64,000 bases of DNA, taken from positions 34,816-98,815 of the forward strand of contig NZ_JTDL01000016.1 in NCBI RefSeq assembly GCF_000802235.1, written 5' to 3'. Shown here one piece after another: positions 16,929 to 25,877 of this stretch. Under the pieces are notes generated by a model that was not told the origin of the DNA, did not search any database, and saw nothing but the letters and a program-made list of their open reading frames with translations. The DNA is from Sinomonas humi. GTDB taxonomy: Bacteria > Actinomycetota > Actinomycetes > Actinomycetales > Micrococcaceae. The translations under genes and the position numbers were made by a program. Each line of letters starts with the position of its first letter. Position 1 is the first letter of the stretch.

Positions 16929-17606
16929 TTAGCGGGAGCGCTGACGCAGGCGCGGCATGTCGAGGATGACGACGGCACGCGCCTCGAGGCGGATCCACCC
17001 GCGCTGCACGAACTCGGCCAGGGCCTTGTTCACGGTCTCCCGGGAAGCGCCGACGAGCTGCGCGAGCTCCTCCTGAGTGAGCTCGTGGGCCACAAGGACG
17101 CCGTCCGTCGCAGGACGGCCGAAGCGGTCCGCGAGATCGAGGAGGGCCTTGGCGACGCGTCCGGGCACATCGCTGAACACGAGATCGGAGAGCGAATCGT
17201 TCGTGCGCCGCAGGCGGCGGGCGAGGGCCTGGAGGAGCTGGGCCGAGACCTCGGGACGGGCGCGCAGGAGGGCTACGAGGGCATCGTTCTTGAGGCCGGC
17301 GAGCCGCGTCTCGGAGACAGCGGTCGCCGTTGCGGTGCGCGGAGCCGGGTCGAAGAGGGCCATCTCGCCGAAGAGCTCACCCGGGCCGAGGATCGCGAGG
17401 AGGGACTCACGCCCGTCAGGCGAGGTGCGGCCGAGCTTGATCTTGCCGGAGACGATGAAGTACATCTGATCGCCCTGATCGCCCTCGCGGAACACCGAGG
17501 CACCGCGGGAGAGGTCGACCTCCGTGAGCTCATCGGTCAGAAGGCGAAAAGCCTCGTCGTCGAGAGTGGCGAAGAGCGGCGCGCGGCGAAGTACCTCGAT
17601 GTCCAA
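16929..17606 (-). CDS. crp: Crp/Fnr family regulator (GlxR/Crp-like)
   Basis: 225-residue global regulator of the cAMP receptor family. The cyclic-nucleotide domain includes a phosphate-binding cassette GELFGEMALFDPAPRTATAT (residues about 75-94) with the Glu and Arg expected to contact cAMP. The winged helix has TQEELAQLVGASRETVNKAL as the DNA-reading motif. The start is TTG at 17606 with AGGAG 6 nt upstream. The position next to marP, NUDIX and RidA genes matches the crp (Rv3676) neighbourhood of M. tuberculosis. Autoregulation is likely but I could not identify a site. Confidence 0.94.
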   Translation of the reverse strand: MDIEVLRRAPLFATLDDEAFRLLTDELTEVDLSRGASVFREGDQGDQMYFIVSGKIKLGRTSPDGRESLLAILGPGELFGEMALFDPAPRTATATAVSETRLAGLKNDALVALLRARPEVSAQLLQALARRLRRTNDSLSDLVFSDVPGRVAKALLDLADRFGRPATDGVLVAHELTQEELAQLVGASRETVNKALAEFVQRGWIRLEARAVVILDMPRLRQRSR

Positions 17607-17724
17607 TTCAGTCTCCTAGTCAATAGCCAGTCCTAGCGCTGGGCCTCATTCTTCCAGACTTTGCAAGGGTTTGTGACGAACGCACCACCCCCGCCGCGCC
17701 CAGCTTGACCACAGCACGCGCCGA

Positions 17725-17730
17725 TAGACT
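17725..17730 (+). promoter_or_regulatory. -10 box of the MarP-like gene, leaderless start
   Basis: TAGACT followed by 7 nt and the ATG at 17738. No Shine-Dalgarno sequence is present. TTGACC at 17705-17710 is 14 nt away, too close to be a good -35. Confidence 0.55.
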
Positions 17731-17737
17731 GAGGCCA

Positions 17738-18922
17738 ATGTTCGACACGGCCTTCCTAGACCTTGTTCTCGTGGTGGTCCTGATCGGCTACCTCGTGTAC
17801 GGGGTGCGGGCGGGATTCCTCGTGAGCCTCGGCGGCATCATCGGCTTCCTGGTGGGCGGCGCTGCGGCCTTCTTTGCTGTGCCCCTCGTGAGCCAGTGGC
17901 TCTCCGACAACTCGTGGCGGGCGGCCGCCGTCGTCGTCACCGCGATCCTGCTCATGGTGGCGGGCAACGCCGTGGGGACCACCCTCGGGCGGAAGGTGCG
18001 ACGCAATATTCCGTGGAAGTCGTTCGGCGTGGTCGACCGGGTCCTGGGTGGGGTCGCGAACGTCGCCGTCGCCGCCCTCGTCATGTCGATGCTCGCCTTC
18101 ACGGTCTCAAGCGTGGGCGTTCCGGTGCTCTCGCAGCAGCTCGCGTCCTCCCGCGTGATCACGACCATCAACGGGCTCACCCCCGATCCAGTCAAGGCCG
18201 AGGCCGCGCAGCTGCGTGCATTCGTTCTCGGCGACACGCTCCCGCGGATCATCGAGGGGATCGGCCCGCTTCGGCCGGTTCCGATCCCGCAGGAGAACAC
18301 CGACTCGACCGCCCTCAGGACCGCTTCGACCTCGATCGTGCGGATCACCGGCACGGCCTACCAGTGCGGGCAGAACCAGACTGGAAGCGGCTTCGTGGTG
18401 GCGCCGAACCGAGTCATCACGAATGCCCACGTGGTCGCGGGGGTGCAGGAGCCCGTCGTCGACCTTCAGGACGGAAGCGTCCGCACGGCCCGAGTGGTCT
18501 ACTTCGACAGCGTCCATGATCTCGCCGTGCTCGCCGTCGACAACCTCCCGCTCCCGCCCCTCCATCTCACGGGCAACAGCCCGGGGGGAACGTCCGCCGC
18601 GTTCGGCGGCTACCCCCTCGGCGGCCCATTCCAGATACGGCCGGCCGCGATTCAAGGCACGACGACGGTGCTCGCCCCCGACATCTACGGCGCCAATGCC
18701 GTGCCGAAGGTCGTCTACCAGATCGCCGGCGACGTGCAGCAGGGGAACTCGGGCGGCCCGCTCCTGACGCTCGACGGTGCGGTGACCGGGATCGTCTTCG
18801 CGAAGTCGGACAATACCCAGAACGTGGGCTACGCGATCACCATGACCGAGGTGCGGCCCGTAGCGGACGAGGCTCCATCGCTCTCCAAGTCGGTCCAGCC
18901 CGGGCAGTGCACGCGCAAGTAG
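17738..18922 (+). CDS. marP: MarP-like membrane serine protease
   Basis: 394 residues: four transmembrane helices of CvpA type (residues about 5-125), then a periplasmic chymotrypsin-like protease domain. The catalytic triad is His231 (TNAHVV), Asp261 (HDLAVL) and Ser338 (GNSGGP). Cys210 and Cys391 match the disulfide described for M. tuberculosis MarP (Rv3671c, 397 residues), a protease needed for acid and oxidative stress resistance. The ATG at 17738 is chosen over an upstream in-frame start because TAGACT lies 7 nt before it and the first helix begins there. Confidence 0.94.
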   Translation: MFDTAFLDLVLVVVLIGYLVYGVRAGFLVSLGGIIGFLVGGAAAFFAVPLVSQWLSDNSWRAAAVVVTAILLMVAGNAVGTTLGRKVRRNIPWKSFGVVDRVLGGVANVAVAALVMSMLAFTVSSVGVPVLSQQLASSRVITTINGLTPDPVKAEAAQLRAFVLGDTLPRIIEGIGPLRPVPIPQENTDSTALRTASTSIVRITGTAYQCGQNQTGSGFVVAPNRVITNAHVVAGVQEPVVDLQDGSVRTARVVYFDSVHDLAVLAVDNLPLPPLHLTGNSPGGTSAAFGGYPLGGPFQIRPAAIQGTTTVLAPDIYGANAVPKVVYQIAGDVQQGNSGGPLLTLDGAVTGIVFAKSDNTQNVGYAITMTEVRPVADEAPSLSKSVQPGQCTRK

Positions 18923-18929
18923 GCGGGGC

Positions 18930-19409
18930 TCAGACGTTGCGGTCGCGGGTGAGTTCGGCGAGGTAGTCGATCGCGAAACGGTAGCCGAGCGGGCCGGCCC
19001 CAGCGATCACCGCACGGCACACGTCGCTCAGGTACGAATGGTGGCGGAACGGTTCGCGGGCGTGGACATTCGTGATGTGGACCTCGACGGCCGGAAGCTC
19101 GACCGCTGAGATCGCGTCGCGGATTGCGACTGAAGTGTGGGTGTAGGCAGCCGCGTTGATCACGATGCCCAGCGACTTCTGCCGAGCCTCGTGGATCGCG
19201 TCGACGAGCGCGCCTTCGTAGTTGGACTGCACGAAATCGCACTCGAGCCCGTGGGCATCGGCCGCGCCAGCGCAGAGCCGTTCGATGTCGCCGAGGGTTG
19301 CGGTCCCGTATTTCTCGGGCTCGCGAGTGCCGAGGAGATTCAGGTTCGGGCCGTTGACCACGAGGATGCTCGAGCGGGCGGGGGCGGGGGAGACTGTGGG
19401 CTCGGTCAT
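18930..19409 (-). CDS. aroQ: Type II 3-dehydroquinate dehydratase
   Basis: Third step of the shikimate pathway: trans-dehydration of 3-dehydroquinate. 159 residues, normal length for the dodecameric type II enzyme. Diagnostic motifs are [15 protein letters not shown], the catalytic Tyr34 in [24 protein letters not shown] and the substrate-binding [17 protein letters not shown]. The first 14 residues are an extra low-complexity lead. It is convergent with marP (7-nt gap) and not next to other shikimate genes. Confidence 0.97.
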   Translation of the reverse strand: MTEPTVSPAPARSSILVVNGPNLNLLGTREPEKYGTATLGDIERLCAGAADAHGLECDFVQSNYEGALVDAIHEARQKSLGIVINAAAYTHTSVAIRDAISAVELPAVEVHITNVHAREPFRHHSYLSDVCRAVIAGAGPLGYRFAIDYLAELTRDRNV

Positions 19410-19660
19410 GGTTCCGATCCTAAGCCGGGCAGGGCGTTGCCGGGCGCGTAGGCGAGGCCTACCCTAGACGGAGGTCCCCGGGGGCAAGGGGACCGGCACC
19501 CTATCTTCGACGAGGTCTCGGAGTCGAAACGGCGTTCACCCGGTGAAACGGGGCATCGTGTCGCGCCGTCCGCTCTGGGCGTGCGCACGGCGCACGCCAG
19601 CCACCCGCCGTCGTCCGCGCTGGCCGGCCACGGCACGCACCTCTTGCGAGGAGCACCCTC

Positions 19661-20596
19661 ATGTCATTTCCTCCGCATCGGCGCCGTCTTGCTGTCGTCG
19701 TCGCCTTGGCTGGCCTGCTGATCGGCCTCTTTGGAACGGCGCCCGCTCGGGCGTCCGACACCGACGACCATGCCGCCACTGTCACCTGGAAGGTCCTCGT
19801 GGGCGAGCAGTCCCGGGACATGGCCATTCAAGGAATGAGCTTCCTTCCCGGCGACATCACGATAGACCAGGGCGATTCGATCAACTTCGTCGCAAACAGC
19901 GCCGAGATCCATACCGTGAGCTACGGAACGCCGCCCCTCCCGCCCACAACCGTCAACAACATCCTCTCCGACGCCGCGCAGCGCGTCGGAGGCCCCGTCT
20001 TCAACCCGAAGGCACAGTGGACCAATTCGGGCATCATCACCACGATGCCGTCGCCGGAATTCCCGTCAGTGACTTCTTACGTCCAGAAGTTCACGATGCG
20101 CGGCAACTTCACCTTCTACTGCCTCATCCATGGACAGATGATGTCCCTCACCGTGCACGTCCATGCTCCGCACGCTCCATATCCGCACACCCAGGCGTGG
20201 TACGACCGGCAGGCCCGGACGGAGACCAGCACCATCCTCGCCGATGGCTACAGGCTCTGGGACGCGACAGCGGACAAGGCAACCCCAACCCATGTCTATG
20301 TGGGGGCGAGCGACGGCATGGCCATGGTCATGCGGTTCATCTGGTCTCATGACGTGGTGCGGCGCGGGACGACCGTGACGTTCGACATGAGCGCGAACCA
20401 GACGGTCGAGCCGCATACCGTCACGTTCACGACGCTCCAGCAGAACGGGAAGCCCGTTGATTCGGGAACGATGCTGCCAGCGATTGCGGGCGGACCATCG
20501 ACCTTCGCGGTCAAGTTCACTCAGAGCGGGACGTGGAACTACATCTGCCAGTTCCACGACAGCATGGGGATGGCAGGCAGCGTGACAGTGCGCTGA
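19661..20596 (+). CDS. Secreted protein with two cupredoxin domains
   Basis: 311 residues with a signal peptide (RRR, hydrophobic core, likely cleavage after ARA at residue 31). Two plastocyanin-like domains follow. In the first, His84 and Cys154-x2-His157-x2-Met160 form a type 1 copper set; in the second, His252 and Cys296-x2-His299-x2-Met302. Such domains carry electrons or copper outside the membrane; there is no multicopper-oxidase signature. GAGGAG lies 9 nt before the ATG. It appears monocistronic, with a strong terminator. No partner oxidase or copper-resistance gene is adjacent. Confidence 0.88.
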   Translation: MSFPPHRRRLAVVVALAGLLIGLFGTAPARASDTDDHAATVTWKVLVGEQSRDMAIQGMSFLPGDITIDQGDSINFVANSAEIHTVSYGTPPLPPTTVNNILSDAAQRVGGPVFNPKAQWTNSGIITTMPSPEFPSVTSYVQKFTMRGNFTFYCLIHGQMMSLTVHVHAPHAPYPHTQAWYDRQARTETSTILADGYRLWDATADKATPTHVYVGASDGMAMVMRFIWSHDVVRRGTTVTFDMSANQTVEPHTVTFTTLQQNGKPVDSGTMLPAIAGGPSTFAVKFTQSGTWNYICQFHDSMGMAGSVTVR

Positions 20597-20621
20597 CCCT
20601 TCCTTCCCTGAGCGTCTGATT

Positions 20622-20658
20622 GTCACCTCCCGCGGGTCGCGCACCCGCGGGAGGTGAC
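20622..20658. terminator. Perfect 16-bp hairpin between the cupredoxin and beta-galactosidase genes
   Basis: GTCACCTCCCGCGGGT and ACCCGCGGGAGGTGAC pair without mismatch around a five-base loop. It separates convergent genes and probably terminates both. The right arm contains CGGGAGGTGAC, also the core of the 60.5-61.0 kb repeat array. Confidence 0.85.
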
Positions 20659-20668
20659 TTCTGGACGC

Positions 20669-22702
20669 CTAGGAGAGGCGGACGACGGCGACTGCGCCCG
20701 CGGGGACGGTCAGCTCGCCTGCCGTCGGGCTTCCCGAGAGCAGCTCGGTGCCATCGAGGGCCAGGCGGGCGTCATCCTCGCCGTGGTTGATCGCGAACAC
20801 CCACGAACCGCCGTCGGAGGTTCGCCTCACCACCTCGAGGTCCGGGTGCTCGACGGCGTGGCGCGGGCTCTCGATTCCGGCGTCATCGAGGAGCCGCGAG
20901 AGGAGTCCGGCGAGCGCCTCCGAATCCGGGGCGGTGCCCACGTAGTAGGCGTGTCCCGCTCCGACCTCGTTACGGGTGATCGCGGGGGATCCGGCCGTTG
21001 GTCCTGCCTTGTAGCGGGAGAGGACCTCCGCCGTCGTCGTCCGCCCCAACTCGCTCCAGCGCCCGCAGGCTCCCTCGGTGAGGGGTACGGCCTCGGCAGC
21101 CCTGAGCGGGAAGAACTCCTCGACCTCGATGCCGAGGAGCTCGCGGAAGGCGCCAGGGTAGCCTCCGCCGTCGATGGGATCCATGATGATGCGGTCGTTC
21201 TGGTCGACGATCCCGGAGAAATAGGTCAGAACGAGCGTGCCACCGCCCTCGACGTACCGCCGGAGGTTCGCCGCGCCGTCGTCCGTGACGAGGTACAGCA
21301 TCGGTGCCACGACGAGCCGGTAGGCGGAGAGGTCGTCGGTGCTCTGCCGGACATCGGTCGTGATGCCGGCGCGGAAGAGGGCGTCGTGCCATTCCCGGAG
21401 CTCGCGCACCGGCTGGGCTTCCACGCTCGGATGCGAGTCCAGCTCTGCCGCCCAACGGGCGTCCGTGTCGAAGACCAGCGCTGCGTCCGCGAGCACGCGG
21501 GAGCCGGCGACCTCGGATGCCTTCTCGAGGGCCGCGCCGAGCTCGACGACCTCGCGCCACACCTTGGTGTCCCGACCCGCATGCGGAAGCATGCCCGAGT
21601 GGTACTTCTCCGCGCCCGCGCGCGAGGCGCGCCACTGGAAGAAGAGGATGCCGTCGGCGCCCCGGGCGAGGTGCTGGAACGAGTTCCTTAGCATCTGTCC
21701 CGGGCTCTTGGCGATGTTGCGTTGCTGCCAGTTCACGGCCGAGGTGGAGTGCTCCATGAGCAGCCAAGGGTTGCTCTGGGCCCAGCCGCGCGTGAGGTCT
21801 GCGACAAGGGCGAGGTCCTGATGGTTCCTGGGATCTTCGGCCATGAGGTAGTGGTCGTTCGAGACGATGTCCATGCGCGGAGCCCAGCGCCAGTAGTCGA
21901 TCGGGCGCGCCAGGCCCATGTTGATGCCCATGAAGTTCGTGGTGACGGGCTTGTCCGAATTAGCGCGGATGATTGAGGCCTCGGCCTCGAAGCATTCGAG
22001 GAGCGAATCGGAGGAGAAGCGCGCGAAGTCGAGCTGCTGAGTCGGGTTGACGTGGGTGCCCGAGTGGCGCGGGGGCATGATCTCGGCCCAGTTGTAGTAG
22101 TGCTGGGACCAGAAGGCCGTTCCCCAGGCGTCGTTGAGGGCATCGATGGTTCCATAGCGAGCCTCGAGCCATTCCCGGAAGCCGCGCTCCGCGTGCGGGC
22201 CGAAATCGGGCTGGTTGTGGCAGCCGTACTCATTGTGGATGTGCCACATCGCCAGCGCGGGGTGGGATGAGTAGCGCTGGGCGATTGCCGTGGTGAGAGC
22301 CGCGGCGGCTCGGCGGTAGTCGGGGGAGCACGCGGCGAAGGCCTGACGCGAGCCGTGGGTCTGGCGGACGCCGTTCGCATCGACTGGCGCCGAATCGGGG
22401 TACTTCACGGTGAACCAAGGCGGTGGCGAGGCGCTCGCGTTGGCGAGGTCGACGGCGATTCCGTTCGCGTGCAGGAGGTCCATGACCTCGTCCAGCCAGC
22501 CGAACTCGTAACGGCCCTCCTCGGGCTCGAGCAGAGCCCAACTGAAGATGCCGACGCTCACGAGGTTCACGCCGGCCTCGCGCATGAGTTCGACGTCGTG
22601 CTTCCACACCTCCTTTGGCCACTGTTCGGGGTTGTAGTCCGCGCCGAACGCGATGCGGGGCGTTCCGTTGCCGAGGCGACGGGTGAGATCAGAGATGTCC
22701 AT
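20669..22702 (-). CDS. Beta-galactosidase, GH42
   Basis: 677-residue cytosolic glycoside hydrolase of family 42. The TIM barrel opens FGADYNPEQWP. The acid/base is Glu158 in HIHNEYG and the nucleophile Glu317 in WLLMEHST. The trimerisation and C-terminal beta domains follow (SVAVVRLS-like ending). No signal peptide. GGAGG is 12 nt before the ATG, a little long. It sits at the end of a galactoside cluster, separated by about 330 nt from a small two-gene unit, with its own candidate operator at 22795-22807. Confidence 0.95.
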   Translation of the reverse strand: MDISDLTRRLGNGTPRIAFGADYNPEQWPKEVWKHDVELMREAGVNLVSVGIFSWALLEPEEGRYEFGWLDEVMDLLHANGIAVDLANASASPPPWFTVKYPDSAPVDANGVRQTHGSRQAFAACSPDYRRAAAALTTAIAQRYSSHPALAMWHIHNEYGCHNQPDFGPHAERGFREWLEARYGTIDALNDAWGTAFWSQHYYNWAEIMPPRHSGTHVNPTQQLDFARFSSDSLLECFEAEASIIRANSDKPVTTNFMGINMGLARPIDYWRWAPRMDIVSNDHYLMAEDPRNHQDLALVADLTRGWAQSNPWLLMEHSTSAVNWQQRNIAKSPGQMLRNSFQHLARGADGILFFQWRASRAGAEKYHSGMLPHAGRDTKVWREVVELGAALEKASEVAGSRVLADAALVFDTDARWAAELDSHPSVEAQPVRELREWHDALFRAGITTDVRQSTDDLSAYRLVVAPMLYLVTDDGAANLRRYVEGGGTLVLTYFSGIVDQNDRIIMDPIDGGGYPGAFRELLGIEVEEFFPLRAAEAVPLTEGACGRWSELGRTTTAEVLSRYKAGPTAGSPAITRNEVGAGHAYYVGTAPDSEALAGLLSRLLDDAGIESPRHAVEHPDLEVVRRTSDGGSWVFAINHGEDDARLALDGTELLSGSPTAGELTVPAGAVAVVRLS

Positions 22703-23034
22703 AGGCGTGATCAGCCTCCGCGAGGGTCGCTTGGTGAGCTCAGGTATGACCCAGCGTATGCCCGTACACAGAAACTCACAGAACTAATCAGAAGCGAAAG
22801 TTTTTCGAGTTCGGTGAGCCCGCCATTGCTGGCAGGGCTACCTCGGCGAGGACGACGACGGCGGCACCACTGCCGTCGCCGCGCCAGGGCGCGGGTCTTG
22901 ACTGTCCCGTGTGCGCGATCCCCAAGGCTTCTCCACCCGGCGGGCGGGGCACCCCCGCCTCCGCCGGCCACACAGGTAGCAGAGACCGTTGGGCATGACG
23001 TGAACACCCGCCGGTGGTGCGTCATGTTCGGGTT
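22703..23034. other. Gap with no convincing gene
   Basis: Holds the probable beta-galactosidase promoter region (22740-22830, noticeably less G+C rich) and a G/C hairpin near 22938-22966 that could terminate the upstream minus-strand small genes. Open frames here lack family-like sequence and ribosome binding sites. Confidence 0.5.
22795..22807. promoter_or_regulatory. Candidate operator CGAAA-N3-TTTCG upstream of beta-galactosidase
   Basis: A 13-bp inverted repeat about 93 nt before the beta-galactosidase start, in an AT-richer stretch. It resembles LacI-family half sites in a general way, but differs from the CGAGTAACTT elements at 29.2-29.3 kb. Confidence 0.35.
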
Positions 23035-23277
23035 CTAGGAGTCTTTCCGCCTTCTTCGCACTCGGAGCCACGGTTGGCCGCCGGGGACGCTCGCCGAGAA
23101 GATTCCGAAGATGAGCGCGAACATGACGGGACTGAAGTCGGTCGGTTTGATCTGTTGCCAGCTCGTGGCCCAGTAGAGGAGCCATTGAGCAGAGTAAGCC
23201 CCGGCAGTTGACACGACGAAGAGAAAGAGGCGGCCCCTCCATGTCCCGGGTGTACGTAGGAGCGGGCTCGAACTCAT
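23035..23277 (-). CDS. Small membrane protein
   Basis: 80-residue protein with two hydrophobic segments, about residues 18-36 (LFLFVVSTAGAYSAQWLLYW) and 46-62 (FSPVMFALIFGIFSASV), and a basic C terminus (RVRRRRKDS), suggesting a two-helix inner-membrane protein. I do not recognise the family. The ATG at 23277 overlaps the stop of an upstream 38-residue frame (ATGA), which supports both the start and coupled translation. Located between the alpha- and beta-galactosidase genes without an obvious link to sugar use. Confidence 0.5.
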   Translation of the reverse strand: MSSSPLLRTPGTWRGRLFLFVVSTAGAYSAQWLLYWATSWQQIKPTDFSPVMFALIFGIFSASVPGGQPWLRVRRRRKDS

Positions 23278-23390
23278 ATCTTCTGTGTTAGCACGCGGCA
23301 TCCCAGTTGATCAGCGGCGGCAACAACGGCAACCGCTAGCGCCTTTGCGCCTCCGAATCTGACTCGTCCCTCGAGGTTCTCGATGGTCAT
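23274..23390 (-). CDS. Very small ORF coupled to the membrane protein gene
   Basis: 38 residues (MTIENLEGRVRFGG onward, ending LTQKI), unrecognised. AGGGGAG lies 3 nt before the ATG and the stop overlaps the next ATG (ATGA). The frame also extends upstream to an ATG at 23504, just after a TTGAC/TTTAAT-like promoter region (about 23480-23510), which would give 76 residues. A translated leader, a small regulator or a gene remnant are all possible. Confidence 0.35.
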   Translation of the reverse strand: MTIENLEGRVRFGGAKALAVAVVAAADQLGCRVLTQKI

Positions 23391-23628
23391 TAGCTCCCCT
23401 AACAGTGACGGCGGGCGGTGCCTCGCTCGCGGCGTGGCCGGAACTTGGGAAGGTCGCCTCCCGGAGCGCAAGCTCACGCCCACCAAACTATTAAACATAG
23501 TCAATCGTCAATGAACTAAGGACGTCCTCTGCTCGCTATAGCCGCATAGCTCACGGAAACATAAGGACGAGAGGCGATGCCTTGGGCCAGACATACGAGC
23601 TTTTACCGTGGAAGCGTTTGTCGTCGCC

Positions 23629-25809
23629 TTACTCCACGGCTGTCACATGCAGCAGGATCGCGTGCTCCGGCCGGAGTATCGGCAGCGGAAGGCCGACCTC
23701 GGCCAGGAAGCGGCCCGTCGCCGTCGCTCCTTCCGAGAGCCAAGCGGGAGGTGACGTCTGGATGAAGCTGTCAACGAAGTCCGCGTCCTCGGGAGTCGGG
23801 AGGGCGACGGCGAGGCGGTAAGTCCGCTCGGGATCGAGCCCCGGAATCCCCACCCGGCCGGGCATCTCAGCCGACAGCGAGCCCAAGGCGACGGCCGCGA
23901 ACAGGGCCTCGCCGCCGTCGTGCGCTACGACGCCGTGGAGCGTGAGGTTCGGCTCGGCGAGGTCCGCGTTGATGCGGACGCCCGAGTGCAGGAGATCCCG
24001 GTGCTGCTTGTAGAGCGCGATGGCGCGTCGGAGGGTCTCCCGCTCGGCAGCCGTTGCCTGGCGGATGTCCCATTCCATCCCGAAGTGCCCGAACAGGGCC
24101 GTGATGGCGCGGAACGAGATGTCGTGGACGCGGCCGGTCGTGTGGGAGTGGGTCGGGCCGACGTGCGCGCCGACGAGTTCGGGCGGGAGGACCGCTTCGG
24201 TCCAGCGCTGGATGGTCTGGCGCTCGAGCGCGTCGTTGCAGTCCGAGGCCCACACTCGGTCGGTCCGCTGGAGGATTCCGAGGTCCACCCTGCCTCCGCC
24301 CGAAGAGCACGATTCGATCTCGACTCGCGGATGCGCGGCCTTGAGCGCGTCGAAGAGCCGGTAGGCGGCGAGAGTCTGCTCGTGCACAGACGGACGGCCG
24401 GCATGGCCTTGCTCGGCGAGGTCCCGGTTCTGGTCCCACTTGAGGTACGCGATGTCATTCTCGCGGAGCAGGGCGTCGAGGCGATCGTAGACGTACTGCC
24501 ACGCTTCGGGGTTGGCGAGGTCGAGGACGTGCTGGTGGCGCCATTCGCGCGGAAGCCGGCCGCCGTCTTTGGGCGAAGCCGCCGACGGCCGGGAAATCCA
24601 TTCCGGGTGCTCGCGGGCGACGTCGGAATCCAGGTTCACCATCTCCGGCTCGACCCAGAGGCCGAACTCCATTCCCCGCGAGGTGACGGCCTCGATGAGC
24701 GGCGCGAGGCCGTCGGGCCACATGGTCTCGTCGACGTACCAGTCACCGAGGCCGGCATGGTCGTCTCGGCGCCCGCGGAACCAGCCGTCGTCGAGCACGA
24801 AGCGTTCGACGCCGAGGTCCGCGGCCGCGTCCGCGAGCTCGATGAGCGGCTCGAGGCGGTGGTCGAAGTACACCGCCTCCCACGTGTTGAGCACCACCGG
24901 CCGCGGTCGGTAATTCGCCAACGCGTGCGACGTCACGTGCTGACGCCGTGCTCTGAACCAGCGGTAGAACGCGTCCGTGACCCCGTCGAGGCCACTGTCT
25001 GAGTACGCCGCGTAGAGCGTGGGGGTCCGATAGCTTTCCCCCGCGGCGAGCACGATCTCTCCCGAGCCGAGCAACTCGGCGGCTCCGAGCATGCGGCGAC
25101 CGTCGGCGAGCGAGTCGAGGTACTGCTCGTGATTGCCTGACCAGCCAAAATGGACAGCCCAGATGCGGCCACTGCGGTTCGAGAAGCCGACACTGCCTGC
25201 CGCGACGAGGAGCGAGGAGTCGTGCCCAGTGCGGCCGTGGCGTCCGGAGCGCACCCACGTCCCCTGCAGGATCTGCTGGCGCTGGGGGTGGTTCTCGCGG
25301 CACCAGCGCCCGGTGAGGTCCAGCAGCTCCGAGGCGGCGCTGGGGACGGGGACGACGACGCCGAGTTCCCCAAGGTGGTAGGCGCCGGTTCCGCGGTTGA
25401 TCAGCTCGTGCGAGATCTCGAGGAGGCCGCCCTCGTTCAGAACGAGTTCCGACACGAGCTCGAGCCCCGCCTCCGCATCCGACTGGGTGATCCTCGCCCG
25501 GCGTCCATCCAGGCTCGCCTCCGCCGCGGTGACGCGCAGGGCGGGCGAAAAAGCGAAGCCGGGGGCGCCGTCGTCGTCTGTCCGATGCCCCCGCAGCCCT
25601 GGCCGACCAAGCCAGCCGGACGAGGCTTGGGGAAGCAAGCCGGCGACGACGGGCACGTCCAAGGCGGAGTGCGGAACGGGGGCGCGCAGGAGATTGAGGT
25701 CGGGAATGGCCTCCCCGAGGTCTGCGCCCCAGTGCACGATCTCGGCCTCGCCGGAATCGAAGGCCAGCAGGAGGCTGACGCCGGCGGAACGGAGATGCAG
25801 GGGGTTCAT
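23629..25809 (-). CDS. Alpha-galactosidase, GH36
   Basis: 726-residue cytosolic alpha-galactosidase releasing galactose from melibiose/raffinose-type sugars. An N-terminal beta domain leads into the barrel with FVLDDGWF, GLWVEPEMVN, the nucleophile Asp459 in LKWDQNRDL, SCSSGGGRVDLG and the acid/base Asp523 in WASDCNDALERQ. The ATG at 25809 begins MNPLHLRSAGVSLLL; upstream in-frame sequence runs into the terminal part of the solute-binding protein gene and is unlikely to be translated. It follows the ABC importer genes in the same direction and is probably in that operon. Confidence 0.95.
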   Translation of the reverse strand: MNPLHLRSAGVSLLLAFDSGEAEIVHWGADLGEAIPDLNLLRAPVPHSALDVPVVAGLLPQASSGWLGRPGLRGHRTDDDGAPGFAFSPALRVTAAEASLDGRRARITQSDAEAGLELVSELVLNEGGLLEISHELINRGTGAYHLGELGVVVPVPSAASELLDLTGRWCRENHPQRQQILQGTWVRSGRHGRTGHDSSLLVAAGSVGFSNRSGRIWAVHFGWSGNHEQYLDSLADGRRMLGAAELLGSGEIVLAAGESYRTPTLYAAYSDSGLDGVTDAFYRWFRARRQHVTSHALANYRPRPVVLNTWEAVYFDHRLEPLIELADAAADLGVERFVLDDGWFRGRRDDHAGLGDWYVDETMWPDGLAPLIEAVTSRGMEFGLWVEPEMVNLDSDVAREHPEWISRPSAASPKDGGRLPREWRHQHVLDLANPEAWQYVYDRLDALLRENDIAYLKWDQNRDLAEQGHAGRPSVHEQTLAAYRLFDALKAAHPRVEIESCSSGGGRVDLGILQRTDRVWASDCNDALERQTIQRWTEAVLPPELVGAHVGPTHSHTTGRVHDISFRAITALFGHFGMEWDIRQATAAERETLRRAIALYKQHRDLLHSGVRINADLAEPNLTLHGVVAHDGGEALFAAVALGSLSAEMPGRVGIPGLDPERTYRLAVALPTPEDADFVDSFIQTSPPAWLSEGATATGRFLAEVGLPLPILRPEHAILLHVTAVE

Positions 25810-25877
25810 GGGATCGCTTTCGGTCTTGAGGGGTGGGGGCTCGGATGGCCCGAGCCCCCACGGTACGGGCATGGCGT

